Of a stretch of DNA of 64,000 nucleotides, positions 26,035 through 34,893 are shown in pieces. The DNA is from Nitrospirales bacterium (GTDB lineage: Bacteria > Nitrospirota > Nitrospiria > Nitrospirales > UBA8639). Both the position numbers and the translations under genes were made by a program. A model generated the notes under the pieces. It saw nothing but the letters and a program-made list of their open reading frames with translations, was not told where the DNA came from and did no database searches. The DNA is taken from contig JAJDBQ010000093.1 in the NCBI GenBank assembly GCA_029261255.1, positions 30,667 through 94,666 of the forward strand. Direction: 5' to 3'. How positions within the stretch are numbered: position 1 is the stretch's first letter; each line of letters starts with the position of its first letter.

Positions 26035-26901
26035 ATGGACATTCAGGCTCTTTCACAAAAATCTTCAGAGTTAAGACTTCATATTCTCAATGCTGCTTTG
26101 AAAGCTGGAAAAGGACATGTTCCTCCGGCCTTTTCCTGGGTGGAAATTGGAGTGGCTTTGTTTTATGGGGGGCATCTTTCCTTTCGGCCTTCTGAACCAA
26201 AATGGGAAGGTCGGGACCGCTTTATCCTGAGTAAGGGGCATGGCTGTTTGACCCTATACGCGATTCTGGCGGACTTAGGTTTTATCCCAAAGGAGGCATT
26301 GGATTCCTTCTGCCAACCAGGCAATGTGCTAGCGGGGCATCCCGATACAAATATTCCAGGCGTGGAAGTCATTTCAGGTTCTCTTGGGCATGGCTTAGGG
26401 GTTAGTGCTGGCTTAGCGTTGGGAGCAAAACTCAATTCTCAATCATGGAATGTCGTAACGGTTATGGGGGATGGTGAATGCCAGGAAGGATCCGTATGGG
26501 AAGCGGCCATGTTTGCGAGCCACCACCGTCTCGATAACCTTGTAGCGGTTATTGATCGTAATCAGTTAGGTGCGACTAGTTTTACAGAGAAAAACCTTAC
26601 CTTAGAACCATTAGAGAATAGGTGGGAAGCCTTTGGTTGGGATGTGGTTAGTATTGATGGGCATTCATTTGAAGAGTTAAACCGGGTCTTTTCCAGTATC
26701 GGACATCGAACCTCCACAAAACCTCTTCTTGTGCTAGCGGAGACAGTAAAAGGAAAAGGTGTTTCATTTATGGAAAGTTCTGTTGATTGGCATCATCGAC
26801 TTCCCAAGGGAGATGAAGTGAAAGACGCTCTTCGACAGCTGACGGAACCTAACATCCATTCAGGCTTAGTCGAATCGATGGAGATGGTTCATGATGCGTG
26901 A
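26035..26901 (+). CDS. Transketolase-like protein, N-terminal (diphosphate-binding) subunit
   Basis: About 288 residues from the ATG at 26035, two bases after the NUDIX stop. It corresponds to the N-terminal third of transketolase: SKGHGCLTLYAILADLG, GSLGHGLGVSAGLALG and the thiamine-diphosphate motif GDGECQEGSVWEAAMFASHH ... DRNQLG (about 143-180). The rest of the enzyme is encoded by the next, overlapping gene. It transfers a two-carbon ketol unit, or a modified reaction in sugar biosynthesis. Confidence 0.9.
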   Translation: MDIQALSQKSSELRLHILNAALKAGKGHVPPAFSWVEIGVALFYGGHLSFRPSEPKWEGRDRFILSKGHGCLTLYAILADLGFIPKEALDSFCQPGNVLAGHPDTNIPGVEVISGSLGHGLGVSAGLALGAKLNSQSWNVVTVMGDGECQEGSVWEAAMFASHHRLDNLVAVIDRNQLGATSFTEKNLTLEPLENRWEAFGWDVVSIDGHSFEELNRVFSSIGHRTSTKPLLVLAETVKGKGVSFMESSVDWHHRLPKGDEVKDALRQLTEPNIHSGLVESMEMVHDA

Positions 26902-27835
26902 TTTTCGTGATGCGGTTTTTGACGGTGTCTTAGAGGTCGTAGCTCAAGATCCTCGAGTCATGGTCTTGACCAATGACATGGGGGCAATGGGTTTAAGCCA
27001 AATTCAGGAATCATTTCCCAAGCAAGTTTTAAACGTGGGGATCAGTGAGCAAAACATGATGAGTGTCGCAGCAGGGTTGGCTCTTTCCGGAAGTATGGTC
27101 TTTGCCTATGGTATCGCTTCACATATCACATCACGATGCTACGAACAGTTGAAATTGGACGTATGTGCGCTAAATGTTCCAGTGGTTATCCTAGGAATGG
27201 GGTCGGGGTTGTCATATGGGATAGATGGGCCGACTCATCACTCAACTCATGATTGCGCCCTTCTTCAAACACTGCCTGAGATGACAATTTATATTCCTGC
27301 AGATGGTGTGGCGACCAAGGCGATTGTTGCACGAGCCTATAGGGAGAGAACGCCAGCCTATATCAGAATTGATAAGGACCCCTATGAGCCTATCTATACT
27401 GCAGAGATTCATGATTTCAGCTTAGGCAATAGCACGGTTCAAGAGGGGGAGTCCCTTTGTGTGGTAACGAATGGCATCATGCTTCATCGCGTACGTGAGG
27501 TCGCCACAGAGTTACTCCGTGAGGGAATTGAGCTGACAATTATTGATCTTTATCGTTTGAATCCTTGTAATGAATCTCTACTGTTAGAGGCATGTCACGG
27601 AGCCCAGGCCATTGTGACGGTGGAAGAACATGGTCGTTTTGGTGGAATAGGGAACTTGGTCGGGCGCTTACTAAGCGAGCAGGGAATACGTATTCCCTTT
27701 AAGGGCATATCCTTGAGTGATGAAACCATGTTTGGAGCAGCCAGTCGAAGCTGGGCTCATGCCAAGTATGGTCTTGATAAAGAAAACTTAAAGAATGAGC
27801 TTAGGCAAATGGCTCTCTTTCCCATGACGGTTTGA
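26891..27835 (+). CDS. Transketolase-like protein, C-terminal (pyrimidine-binding) subunit
   Basis: 314 residues. Pyrimidine-binding domain with the conserved Glu (NVGISEQNMMSVAAGLALSG) and SYGIDGPTHHSTHDCALL, then the C-terminal domain (TVEEHGRFGGIGNLVGRLL). Overlaps the first subunit by 11 bases. Split transketolases occur in archaea and in sugar clusters of several bacteria; the product here may be sedoheptulose 7-phosphate, the precursor of heptose, which would fit the kinase and nucleotidyltransferase (inference). Confidence 0.9.
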   Translation: MMRDFRDAVFDGVLEVVAQDPRVMVLTNDMGAMGLSQIQESFPKQVLNVGISEQNMMSVAAGLALSGSMVFAYGIASHITSRCYEQLKLDVCALNVPVVILGMGSGLSYGIDGPTHHSTHDCALLQTLPEMTIYIPADGVATKAIVARAYRERTPAYIRIDKDPYEPIYTAEIHDFSLGNSTVQEGESLCVVTNGIMLHRVREVATELLREGIELTIIDLYRLNPCNESLLLEACHGAQAIVTVEEHGRFGGIGNLVGRLLSEQGIRIPFKGISLSDETMFGAASRSWAHAKYGLDKENLKNELRQMALFPMTV

Positions 27836-27867
27836 TTCATGTCCGCTCTATTGGATACTTCTTATTT

Positions 27868-28878
27868 ATGCTGAACAAAAAACTCTCCTTCTATCATGGG
27901 AAAAAAGTTCTAGTCGCTGGTGGGACCGGAATGATTGGTATCCCTCTCATTCAAGCATTACTGAAATTCGAGGCTCAGGTTACAGTAGTTTCTCTTGAGC
28001 AGGAAGAGTACGCAAAAGGATTGCTGGGATCGTCTATCAAGTTTTTTCGGGGAGATTTAACTCAATATAGTACATGTGAAAGGGCAATGGAAGGGCAAGA
28101 GTATGTATTCAATTTGGTTGGGATTAAAGGATCAGTTGGTATTGGAGTAAAAAGAGCGGCAAGTTACTTTGTGCCGATGCTTCGCTATCAATCAAATTTG
28201 TTAGAGGCAGCGTATCGTGGAGGTATATCTCGGTATCTCTTTGTTAGCAGTATTTGTGCGTATCCACCTTCAGATTTTCATGAGGAGGATAATCTTTGGA
28301 ATGGTCTTCCCAAGCAAAATGATCGCTATGCGGGGATTGCAAAACGCGTTGGAGAAATTGAAGCCGAAACGTACCTACATGAATACAATTGGGATGCTGT
28401 GCGAGTCGTTCGGCCTTCCAATGTGTATGGACCATTTGATGATTTTAACCCAGCCACTGCGCAAGTGATTCCTGCTCTTATTCGTAGAACGTTGGATGGA
28501 GAGCGGCCTGTTTGCATTTGGGGCGACGGATCAGTCATCCGAGATTTTATTTTTGTGCAGGATGTTGTCGATGGATTGTTGTTGGCTTTGGAAAAAGCAC
28601 CGCCTTGTTTTCCGATTAATTTAGGAAGTGGTATCGCTACGACTATCAAAGACTTAGCTGAAGTCATTGTTGCTAAAAGCAATGTCCGCACTTCGATTGA
28701 GTGGGATCCCTCAAAGCCATCGGGTGACCCGATCCGGTTGTTGTCAATACAACGGGCAGAAGATTCCATTGGATGGTGCCCTAAAACGTCTCTCCGCGAA
28801 GGAATTCAACAAACCATCGCTTGGTATATGAAAAACCAGGAACTGGCTCATGAACGCAAAAACCTTCTCAGCGCCTAA
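27868..28878 (+). CDS. NAD-dependent epimerase/dehydratase-like SDR, paralogue 1 (no canonical Tyr)
   Basis: About 336 residues from the ATG at 27868 (an upstream TTG at 27832 is also in frame). Extended SDR: Rossmann GGTGMIGIPL near residue 16, catalytic-region SSICAYPP, then RYAGIAKRVGE. The usual YxxxK is shifted: the residue four before the Lys is Ala, and the Tyr is five before it. C-terminal RPSNVYGPFDDFNPATAQVI is family-typical. It is similar throughout to the SDRs at 32.2 and 33.8 kb. Overlaps the next gene by 29 bases. Confidence 0.8.
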   Translation: MLNKKLSFYHGKKVLVAGGTGMIGIPLIQALLKFEAQVTVVSLEQEEYAKGLLGSSIKFFRGDLTQYSTCERAMEGQEYVFNLVGIKGSVGIGVKRAASYFVPMLRYQSNLLEAAYRGGISRYLFVSSICAYPPSDFHEEDNLWNGLPKQNDRYAGIAKRVGEIEAETYLHEYNWDAVRVVRPSNVYGPFDDFNPATAQVIPALIRRTLDGERPVCIWGDGSVIRDFIFVQDVVDGLLLALEKAPPCFPINLGSGIATTIKDLAEVIVAKSNVRTSIEWDPSKPSGDPIRLLSIQRAEDSIGWCPKTSLREGIQQTIAWYMKNQELAHERKNLLSA

Positions 28879-29317
28879 GAATAAAAAGGTAAAAACTAAA
28901 GGACTGCTAAGCCCTCGATTTGTTCCAGGATTGGGAGATTTGATCGATCGATTGTCAGTCGATCAATTGAAGGAGGCGTTTCATGCGTCCATGAGAACGT
29001 CAATCAGATCTGAAATTGCTGACTTAGAACATGATATTGATGAGTGGGCGGAGCTGTCTCAGATTAAATTATCTGGGCGGAACGTTCGAACGATTATCGT
29101 GCTTGCGCAAATCAATTATGAAATTTGGATGTGTAAAGAGCGTATGGAAGCAGAAGCTCAACATTACGATAAATGGCTGAGGAGAGCACATCAATTGAAC
29201 GGAATACGAAATCGAATGAAGAACTTACTGTTGGTGGAGGTTCAAAGAGAAAGCAGGCAGTGCCCAGCAAGTAATCTATCCGTTGATGTTTTAGAAGATT
29301 GGAATATTCAGTTTTAA
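28850..29317 (+). CDS. Hypothetical protein in sugar island
   Basis: 155 residues, soluble, predicted helical. The segment PGLGDLIDRLSVDQLKEAFH followed by an acidic helix (SEIADLEHDIDEWAEL) resembles small uncharacterised proteins found in polysaccharide clusters (DUF6165-like), a weak resemblance by eye. Start overlaps the preceding SDR by 29 bases, so it is probably translated with it. Function unknown. Confidence 0.6.
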   Translation: MNAKTFSAPKNKKVKTKGLLSPRFVPGLGDLIDRLSVDQLKEAFHASMRTSIRSEIADLEHDIDEWAELSQIKLSGRNVRTIIVLAQINYEIWMCKERMEAEAQHYDKWLRRAHQLNGIRNRMKNLLLVEVQRESRQCPASNLSVDVLEDWNIQF

Positions 29318-29330
29318 CCATAAGTTAAAA

Positions 29331-30446
29331 ATGCTTTTCAAAACCTTAGGCCAAACCGACATAGAAATTTCCGCGATCGGTCAGGGTTGTGGAATTCATC
29401 ATTCCCTGAGCACACGGGAGGTCTATAGGCAACTTGAATCTACGATTCGGGCTGGAATTGATATGGGGATGAACTTTATTGATACCGCACCTGTATACGG
29501 TGACGGGGAGTCTGAAATAGTCCTCGGCAAAGCATTGAAGGGAATCCGCGATAGAGTTGTGTTGGCGACAAAGGTCTCCCCTGAGAATTTATCCATTCAG
29601 GGCATCGAAGATTCAATGAAGATGAGTCTCTGTCGACTGAAGACAGATCGGATTGATCTTCTCCAAATCCATTGGCCAAATCCTCAAATCCCTATTTTGG
29701 AAACGTTACGAGGTCTTGAAAAAATGGTGCAAGAGGGGTTGGTCCGGTATGTGGGACTTTGTAACTTTTCAATCAAAGAAACGCAATATATTCAACAACA
29801 GCTTTCCCCGAAGCTCCTGGCCTCAGTTCAAGTCGAATATAATTTATTCGATCGGAGTATTGAGCGAGACTTTTTACCATTGGCTCAAAAATCAGATATC
29901 AGCATTATTGCCTATAGTCCTCTTCATCGGGGACGAATTGTTGCGAATCAAAAACAGTGGGCCATTCTTCAGGGAATTGCGAGCAAATATCAAAAAACGC
30001 CTGCGCAGATTGTTTTACGTTGGTTGACCAAGCAACAACCCGTTGTGGTGATCCCAAATACGACAAACATCCAACGAGTGAAAGAAAATGCCGAAAGTCT
30101 GAATTTTGATATAGAGGAAGAGGATATTAGATGTCTTGAGCAAAAATGTAGGGGCCATCTTCTTGATGTTCCTCCGAGTTCAATCCAAGTTGCAGATGAT
30201 TCAGGGCGTTCAGTCTATCGAACGCTTGGGGAAGCTATGGAGAATGCTATGAAGTGTGTCCCCAGCCCACAGGATTTGGCGAAACAAATTGAAAATGGTG
30301 ATTTTCTGAAGCCAGTTCGGCTGCGACCTGCAGGATCCTCTCGTGAGAAATTTGAATTATTAGAAGGTCGAATTCGATATTGGGCTTGGGTGATTGCCCA
30401 TGGGTTCGATAAACCTCTACCAGCGTTGATTGAGGATTATTCATGA
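29331..30446 (+). CDS. Aldo/keto reductase fused to a ParB/sulfiredoxin-like C-terminal domain
   Basis: 371 residues. Residues about 1-285 are an aldo/keto reductase: FIDTAPVYGDGESEIVLGKA with catalytic Asp and Tyr, Lys in LATKVS, and the NADPH region RYVGLCNFS and VVIPNTTNIQRVKEN. Residues about 310-368 form a second domain with the ParB-like pattern: LAKQIENGDFLKPVRLRP, then FELLEGRIRYWAW and LPALI. It probably reduces a keto-sugar, and the tail domain may bind a nucleotide (inference). Ends with an ATGA overlap onto the methyltransferase. Confidence 0.85.
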   Translation: MLFKTLGQTDIEISAIGQGCGIHHSLSTREVYRQLESTIRAGIDMGMNFIDTAPVYGDGESEIVLGKALKGIRDRVVLATKVSPENLSIQGIEDSMKMSLCRLKTDRIDLLQIHWPNPQIPILETLRGLEKMVQEGLVRYVGLCNFSIKETQYIQQQLSPKLLASVQVEYNLFDRSIERDFLPLAQKSDISIIAYSPLHRGRIVANQKQWAILQGIASKYQKTPAQIVLRWLTKQQPVVVIPNTTNIQRVKENAESLNFDIEEEDIRCLEQKCRGHLLDVPPSSIQVADDSGRSVYRTLGEAMENAMKCVPSPQDLAKQIENGDFLKPVRLRPAGSSREKFELLEGRIRYWAWVIAHGFDKPLPALIEDYS

Positions 30447-31423
30447 AATTGGCAGATGAGATGATGGTCGGCACCTCAAATATTTTGCAAACCTGTGAGC
30501 AACCAGCAGAGCTGACTCAAGAAGACTTTGAAGATCTTTTTGGAGAGCCCTCGGGGACATTCTTTCATGAATGTCAGAAATTGATAGAAAGTCTAGATTT
30601 TCGATATGACATTCTAAAGGGTCCTTTTCGTGAAGAAGTTTTTCTGCGGGTGTTGAATACACTCCATCAGGATCTAGAAGTCGCCGGGAAACATCGGAAA
30701 CAACGTTGGGAAGATGGGTGGGGGGAAAACCTCAGTCAATTTCGAAGCACTGGGTATGATTTGGCTGCTTTGGCTCCAAAATTTGTCCGGCTGCAGGAAA
30801 TCATTAGATTGCGTGGGGAATATGTTCGCCCTTACTGCGATCAATTTGAATCAAATTTTGTCAAAGTGTTGCGTCAATGGATGTTTAAGAAATGGTTTCA
30901 TTCTATCGACCATATTTACGAATTTGGTTGTGGAACTGGGCACAATTTGATCGATGCGGCTGTTTTGTTTCCAGACCGTCCGTTGTATGGCTTGGATTGG
31001 TCTCAAGCCTCACAAGTCATTCTTCGACTTATGAAAGAATACCATGGGTTTAATATTGTAGGTCGAGAATTTGACATGCTAGATCCAGATGCATCCTTTG
31101 CTCTCAATCCTCAAAGCGGAGTGTTTACCGTTGGGGCCATGGAGCAGTTAGGGAATCAGTATCATGCTTTTTTGAACTATATCCTCGCGCAACGTCCTCA
31201 AGTATGTGTGCATGTGGAAACCTTGTATGAGCTCTATGATCAGTCAGATCTATTTGATTATGTAGCGGCAAAATATCTTGAGAAAAGAAAATATTTGCGA
31301 GGAATGCTTGGCACTTTGCAAGCTCTTGAAAAGGAAGGCCACCTTCAAATTTTGGGAACAATTAGAACGTTTGGTTCTCTGTATCATGATGGATATTCGG
31401 TAGTGATTTGGAAGCCCCTGTAG
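30443..31423 (+). CDS. Class I SAM-dependent methyltransferase
   Basis: 326 residues. The SAM-binding motif YEFGCGTGHNLIDAA is at about residues 155-170, followed by LYGLDWSQAS (acidic residue for the ribose). The N-terminal 150 residues are helical and match nothing I recognise. Late motif FNYILAQRPQVCVHVETLYE. The substrate is likely a sugar or glycolipid of this island (inference). ATGA-coupled to the reductase; the next gene begins 12 bases after its stop. Confidence 0.8.
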   Translation: MKLADEMMVGTSNILQTCEQPAELTQEDFEDLFGEPSGTFFHECQKLIESLDFRYDILKGPFREEVFLRVLNTLHQDLEVAGKHRKQRWEDGWGENLSQFRSTGYDLAALAPKFVRLQEIIRLRGEYVRPYCDQFESNFVKVLRQWMFKKWFHSIDHIYEFGCGTGHNLIDAAVLFPDRPLYGLDWSQASQVILRLMKEYHGFNIVGREFDMLDPDASFALNPQSGVFTVGAMEQLGNQYHAFLNYILAQRPQVCVHVETLYELYDQSDLFDYVAAKYLEKRKYLRGMLGTLQALEKEGHLQILGTIRTFGSLYHDGYSVVIWKPL

Positions 31424-31435
31424 GAGGAACGTTAG

Positions 31436-32197
31436 ATGGTGAATGCAGAACAATTAGATATTAAGTCATATGCGGATTCAAGTGAGCAGATGGCGCGTCG
31501 ACAAATGGGCACTTTACTTTCCCAGACTCTGATTCCTCCTGAACAATTGTTGCCAAATCTCGGGCTTTTTCTTGAATCAAAAAATTTGTCTCGTCTGTTA
31601 TTTATGGATTTTCTATATCGTCAGATGATCTCTGTTCAAGGTGTCATCATGGAGTTTGGGGTGCGCTGGGGGCAAAATCTTGGGTTGTTTTCAGCCTTGC
31701 GCGGTATTTATGAACCTTTCAATCGACATCGAAAAATTGTGGGTTTTGACACGTTTACAGGTTTTCCTTCAATTCATGAAAAAGATGGGCAATCAAGCAT
31801 GATGGTGAATGGACAATTGGCCGTTGCCCCTCAATATAAAGAAACGCTTCAACAGTTGTTAGATGTACATGAATCACTCAATCCATTGGCTCATATCAAA
31901 AAAAATGAATTGTGTGAAGGTGATGTTGTGGATGAGTTGCCGAAGTATTTGAGTCGATGTCCAGAAACTATCGTAGCAATGGCGTATTTTGATTTGGATT
32001 TGTATGAACCGACCGTTAAATGTCTTGAGCTCCTCCGTCCTAGAATGACCAAAGGAACGGTCTTGGGATTTGATGAACTGAATGATCCTGATTCTCCTGG
32101 AGAAACGCTTGCCCTCATGGAAGTCTTTGGCCTGAATCATTTGAGAATTCAACGGTTTCCTTTTGCTTCCCGAGTGTCATATGTGGTGATCGAATAG
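31436..32197 (+). CDS. TylF/MycF-type sugar O-methyltransferase
   Basis: 253 residues. Matches the macrocin-O-methyltransferase family: GVIMEFGVRWGQNLGLFSAL (SAM motif), VGFDTFTGFP, and the metal-binding acidic region AYFDLDLYEPTVKCLELL, then LGFDELNDPDSPGET. Such enzymes methylate sugar hydroxyls in a Mg-dependent way. AGGAGG lies ten bases before the ATG. Suggests the glycan carries an O-methylated sugar. Confidence 0.83.
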   Translation: MVNAEQLDIKSYADSSEQMARRQMGTLLSQTLIPPEQLLPNLGLFLESKNLSRLLFMDFLYRQMISVQGVIMEFGVRWGQNLGLFSALRGIYEPFNRHRKIVGFDTFTGFPSIHEKDGQSSMMVNGQLAVAPQYKETLQQLLDVHESLNPLAHIKKNELCEGDVVDELPKYLSRCPETIVAMAYFDLDLYEPTVKCLELLRPRMTKGTVLGFDELNDPDSPGETLALMEVFGLNHLRIQRFPFASRVSYVVIE

Positions 32198-32226
32198 CAA
32201 TATATTTCAAAACAAGGAATGGAAAC

Positions 32227-33255
32227 GTGGCTATAATAATCGCTAACCAAAAATCTAAAGGGATGATTTCAGAATCCATATTACGGTTCTTTCATGGGAA
32301 GAATGTAGTGGTAACCGGGGGAAGCGGGTTGATTGGGCGACAAATAGTGCGGACGTTGGTCGAAGCTGGTGCGTCTGTTCGGAGTGTATCCCTTGATGAA
32401 ATTCAGATTGAAGAAGGCGTGGAGTATCTACAGGGAGACTTGTGTAACTTTGAATTTTGCCAACGTATTGTGAAGGATATGGATTGTGTCTTTCATGTAG
32501 CTGGAATTAAAGGCTCCATTGAGGTGACCAAATCCAAGCCAGCAAGTTTTTTTGTTCCACTGTTGATGATGAATACTAATATCTTAGAGGCTTGCCGGAT
32601 CAATAAGGTTGAGCGAGTCGTCTATACTTCTTCTATCGGAGCCTATCCTAGTGCTGAAGTTTTTAAGGAACATGAGGGCGAAGATGAAGGCGCACCGATG
32701 GATATGTTTCCCGGATGGGCTAAGCGGATGGCTGAATTGCAAATTCGAGCGTACCAAATCCAGTACGACCTGAAACATTATGCGGTTGTACGTCCCTGTA
32801 ATGTGTATGGGCCAGGGGATAATTTTGATCCCGCCAATGCCATGGTGATTCCCACTCTCATGCGTAGAATTTTTTCGAAGGAAGATCCTGTGGTGATTTG
32901 GGGAAATGGCACGGCTATACGAGACTTTGCCTATAGTGCGGATGTGGCTAATGGAATCATTTTAGCTCTGTACCACGGTACTGGTGGACGATATGTCAAC
33001 TTAGGAAGCGGAACTGGGTATAGCATAAAAGAAATGGTTGAAATACTTCAGACAGTTATCTCATTTCGAGCTGAATTCGATAGCACAAAGCCTAGTGGAT
33101 TTCCCCGGCGGGTGATGGATATTTCTTTGGCCAAAGAAATGTTGGGCTACGATCCTCAAGTCAGGTTGGAGGAGGGTTTACAACAAACATGGAATTGGTA
33201 TTTGGAGAATTCTGATGAATACCTTAAACGGCAAAACTATTTCGCCACAGCCTAG
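32227..33255 (+). CDS. NAD-dependent epimerase/dehydratase-like SDR, paralogue 2 (Tyr replaced by Pro)
   Basis: 342 residues from GTG 32227 (AAGGA upstream; an internal ATG at 32263 is an alternative). Rossmann GGSGLIGRQIVR, SSIGAYPS, then FPGWAKRMAELQ: the position of the catalytic Tyr holds Pro while the Lys is kept. VRPCNVYGPGDNFDPANAMV is nearly the same as in paralogues 1 and 3. The protein may be an altered or non-redox SDR. Overlaps the next gene by 41 bases. Confidence 0.8.
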   Translation: MAIIIANQKSKGMISESILRFFHGKNVVVTGGSGLIGRQIVRTLVEAGASVRSVSLDEIQIEEGVEYLQGDLCNFEFCQRIVKDMDCVFHVAGIKGSIEVTKSKPASFFVPLLMMNTNILEACRINKVERVVYTSSIGAYPSAEVFKEHEGEDEGAPMDMFPGWAKRMAELQIRAYQIQYDLKHYAVVRPCNVYGPGDNFDPANAMVIPTLMRRIFSKEDPVVIWGNGTAIRDFAYSADVANGIILALYHGTGGRYVNLGSGTGYSIKEMVEILQTVISFRAEFDSTKPSGFPRRVMDISLAKEMLGYDPQVRLEEGLQQTWNWYLENSDEYLKRQNYFATA

Positions 33256-33772
33256 ATCCCAGATTAATTCCAGTCGATTAGATGGTGTGAGGGTGGTGAC
33301 TCCGCCCACCATTTTTGAGGATTTTCGTGGGACATATGTCGAAACGTATAACGAAGATTTGTACCAGGAGATGGGGATTGAGGAACATTTTGTTCAGGAC
33401 GACATCTCGGTGTCGGAGAAACATGTCTTGCGGGGAATTCATGGAGACCAAGAAACCTGGAAGTTAGTGTCATGTTTATGGGGAAAGTTTTATCTCGTCG
33501 TAGTCAATTGGGATCCAAGCTCTCCTCAATATCAGCAGTGGGAATCTTTTACACTTTCGGATCAAAATCGGCAGCAAGTGTTGATTCCCCCTAAATTTGG
33601 AAACGGGCATCTAGTGTTATCCGACCAGGCTATATTTCATTATAAGCAAACGACCTACTATAACCGTGAGGGGCAATTTACTCTATCGTGGAATGATCCG
33701 ACTCTAGAAATTTGGTGGCCAGTCAAAAACCCGATTGTGTCTAAACGGGATGAAGGAGTAAAGCATGTTTAA
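33215..33772 (+). CDS. RmlC-like dTDP-4-dehydrorhamnose 3,5-epimerase family protein
   Basis: 185 residues, cupin fold. RmlC motifs: RGTYVETYNEDLY, catalytic His in HVLRGIHGD, LVSCLWGKFYLVVVNWDP, IPPKFGNGHLVLSD and a Tyr-rich strand HYKQTTYYNR. It probably epimerises a 4-keto-deoxysugar. GGAG lies seven bases before the ATG although the start is inside the preceding gene (41-base overlap); it overlaps the next by 8 bases. Confidence 0.88.
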   Translation: MNTLNGKTISPQPRSQINSSRLDGVRVVTPPTIFEDFRGTYVETYNEDLYQEMGIEEHFVQDDISVSEKHVLRGIHGDQETWKLVSCLWGKFYLVVVNWDPSSPQYQQWESFTLSDQNRQQVLIPPKFGNGHLVLSDQAIFHYKQTTYYNREGQFTLSWNDPTLEIWWPVKNPIVSKRDEGVKHV

Positions 33773-34772
33773 AGGAGCGAACGTTCTCGTCACTGGTGCG
33801 GGAGGATTTCTTGGAACAAATATCGTCAAACGATTAGTCGCAGAGGGTGGACATGTTCGGGGAACGTTACATGGTCGAGCTCCTCAATTTGAACATCCAA
33901 TTATTGACTATGTGAAAACTGATCTGACTCTGATGGCAGATTGTCGTCAGGTAGTTGAAGGTATGGATTATGTCTTCATGTGCGCAGCCAATACTTCAGG
34001 TGCGGCAGTCATGGCCACTCAACCTTTAGCACATGTGACTCCCAATGTGGTCATGAACACGCAGATGTTGGAAGCCTCCTATCAAGCGAAAATCAAAAAG
34101 TTTCTCTTTATTAGTTCGAGTGCGGCCTATCCTCCAAGTGGAGATCGTCCGGTGGCAGAGGAGGAGATGTTTGAGGGAGATCCCTATGAAGCATATTTCA
34201 GTGTTGGTTGGATGAAGCGATATGCCGAGGTGTTGTGCCGGATATATTCAGAAAAGATAAAAGATCCAATGGCTACAGTCGTGATTCGCCCCTCTAATGT
34301 GTATGGACCATATGATAAATTTGATTTTAATCGATCGCATGTCACGGCCGCACTTATTCGGAAGGTTGTTGAACGGCAGGATCCTCTGGAAGTCTGGGGA
34401 ACAGGAGAAGACGTGAGGGATTTAATCTATGTCGATGACTTTATCAATGCTGTGATGCTCGCCATGGCCAACATAGAGACGTTTAACCCAGTGAATATTG
34501 GTTTTGGTGAAGGATGCCGTGTGCGTGATGTATTAGATACGCTTTTAGATGTGGATGGCTTCTCCAATGCAAAGGTTGTGGTGAACCCAACAAAACCCTC
34601 GATGATTCCGATTCGATTGGTTGATGTGAGTAAAGCCAAAACTCTTTTCAATTTCAATCCTCTGACGAGTCTTGAGATGGGTTTACGAAAAACTCTCAAA
34701 TGGTATCGGGAGACCCATGAGTCAAAAATACATGAAAACGATGGAGCATGCACTGTCGCAACTGCGTGTTGA
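33765..34772 (+). CDS. NAD-dependent epimerase/dehydratase-like SDR, paralogue 3 (Tyr replaced by Val)
   Basis: 335 residues. Rossmann GAGGFLGTNIVKRL, SSSAAYPPSG, then FSVGWMKRYAE with Val where the catalytic Tyr is expected and Lys kept. VIRPSNVYGPYDKFDFNRSHV matches the sister proteins. Start overlaps the epimerase by 8 bases with AAGGAGTAAAGC upstream. Last gene of the tightly overlapped run before the giant gene. Confidence 0.8.
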   Translation: MFKGANVLVTGAGGFLGTNIVKRLVAEGGHVRGTLHGRAPQFEHPIIDYVKTDLTLMADCRQVVEGMDYVFMCAANTSGAAVMATQPLAHVTPNVVMNTQMLEASYQAKIKKFLFISSSAAYPPSGDRPVAEEEMFEGDPYEAYFSVGWMKRYAEVLCRIYSEKIKDPMATVVIRPSNVYGPYDKFDFNRSHVTAALIRKVVERQDPLEVWGTGEDVRDLIYVDDFINAVMLAMANIETFNPVNIGFGEGCRVRDVLDTLLDVDGFSNAKVVVNPTKPSMIPIRLVDVSKAKTLFNFNPLTSLEMGLRKTLKWYRETHESKIHENDGACTVATAC

Positions 34773-34893
34773 AAGTAATCGGAGAGTGTGTGTCCAGTTT
34801 GACCTTTCCTCAGATGATTTCATTTCTGGTTGGATAGCTCACGCTCTTTTCAGGTGAAGGGCAGAGCAAATCCTAATAGGTGTGAGGTTTCCT

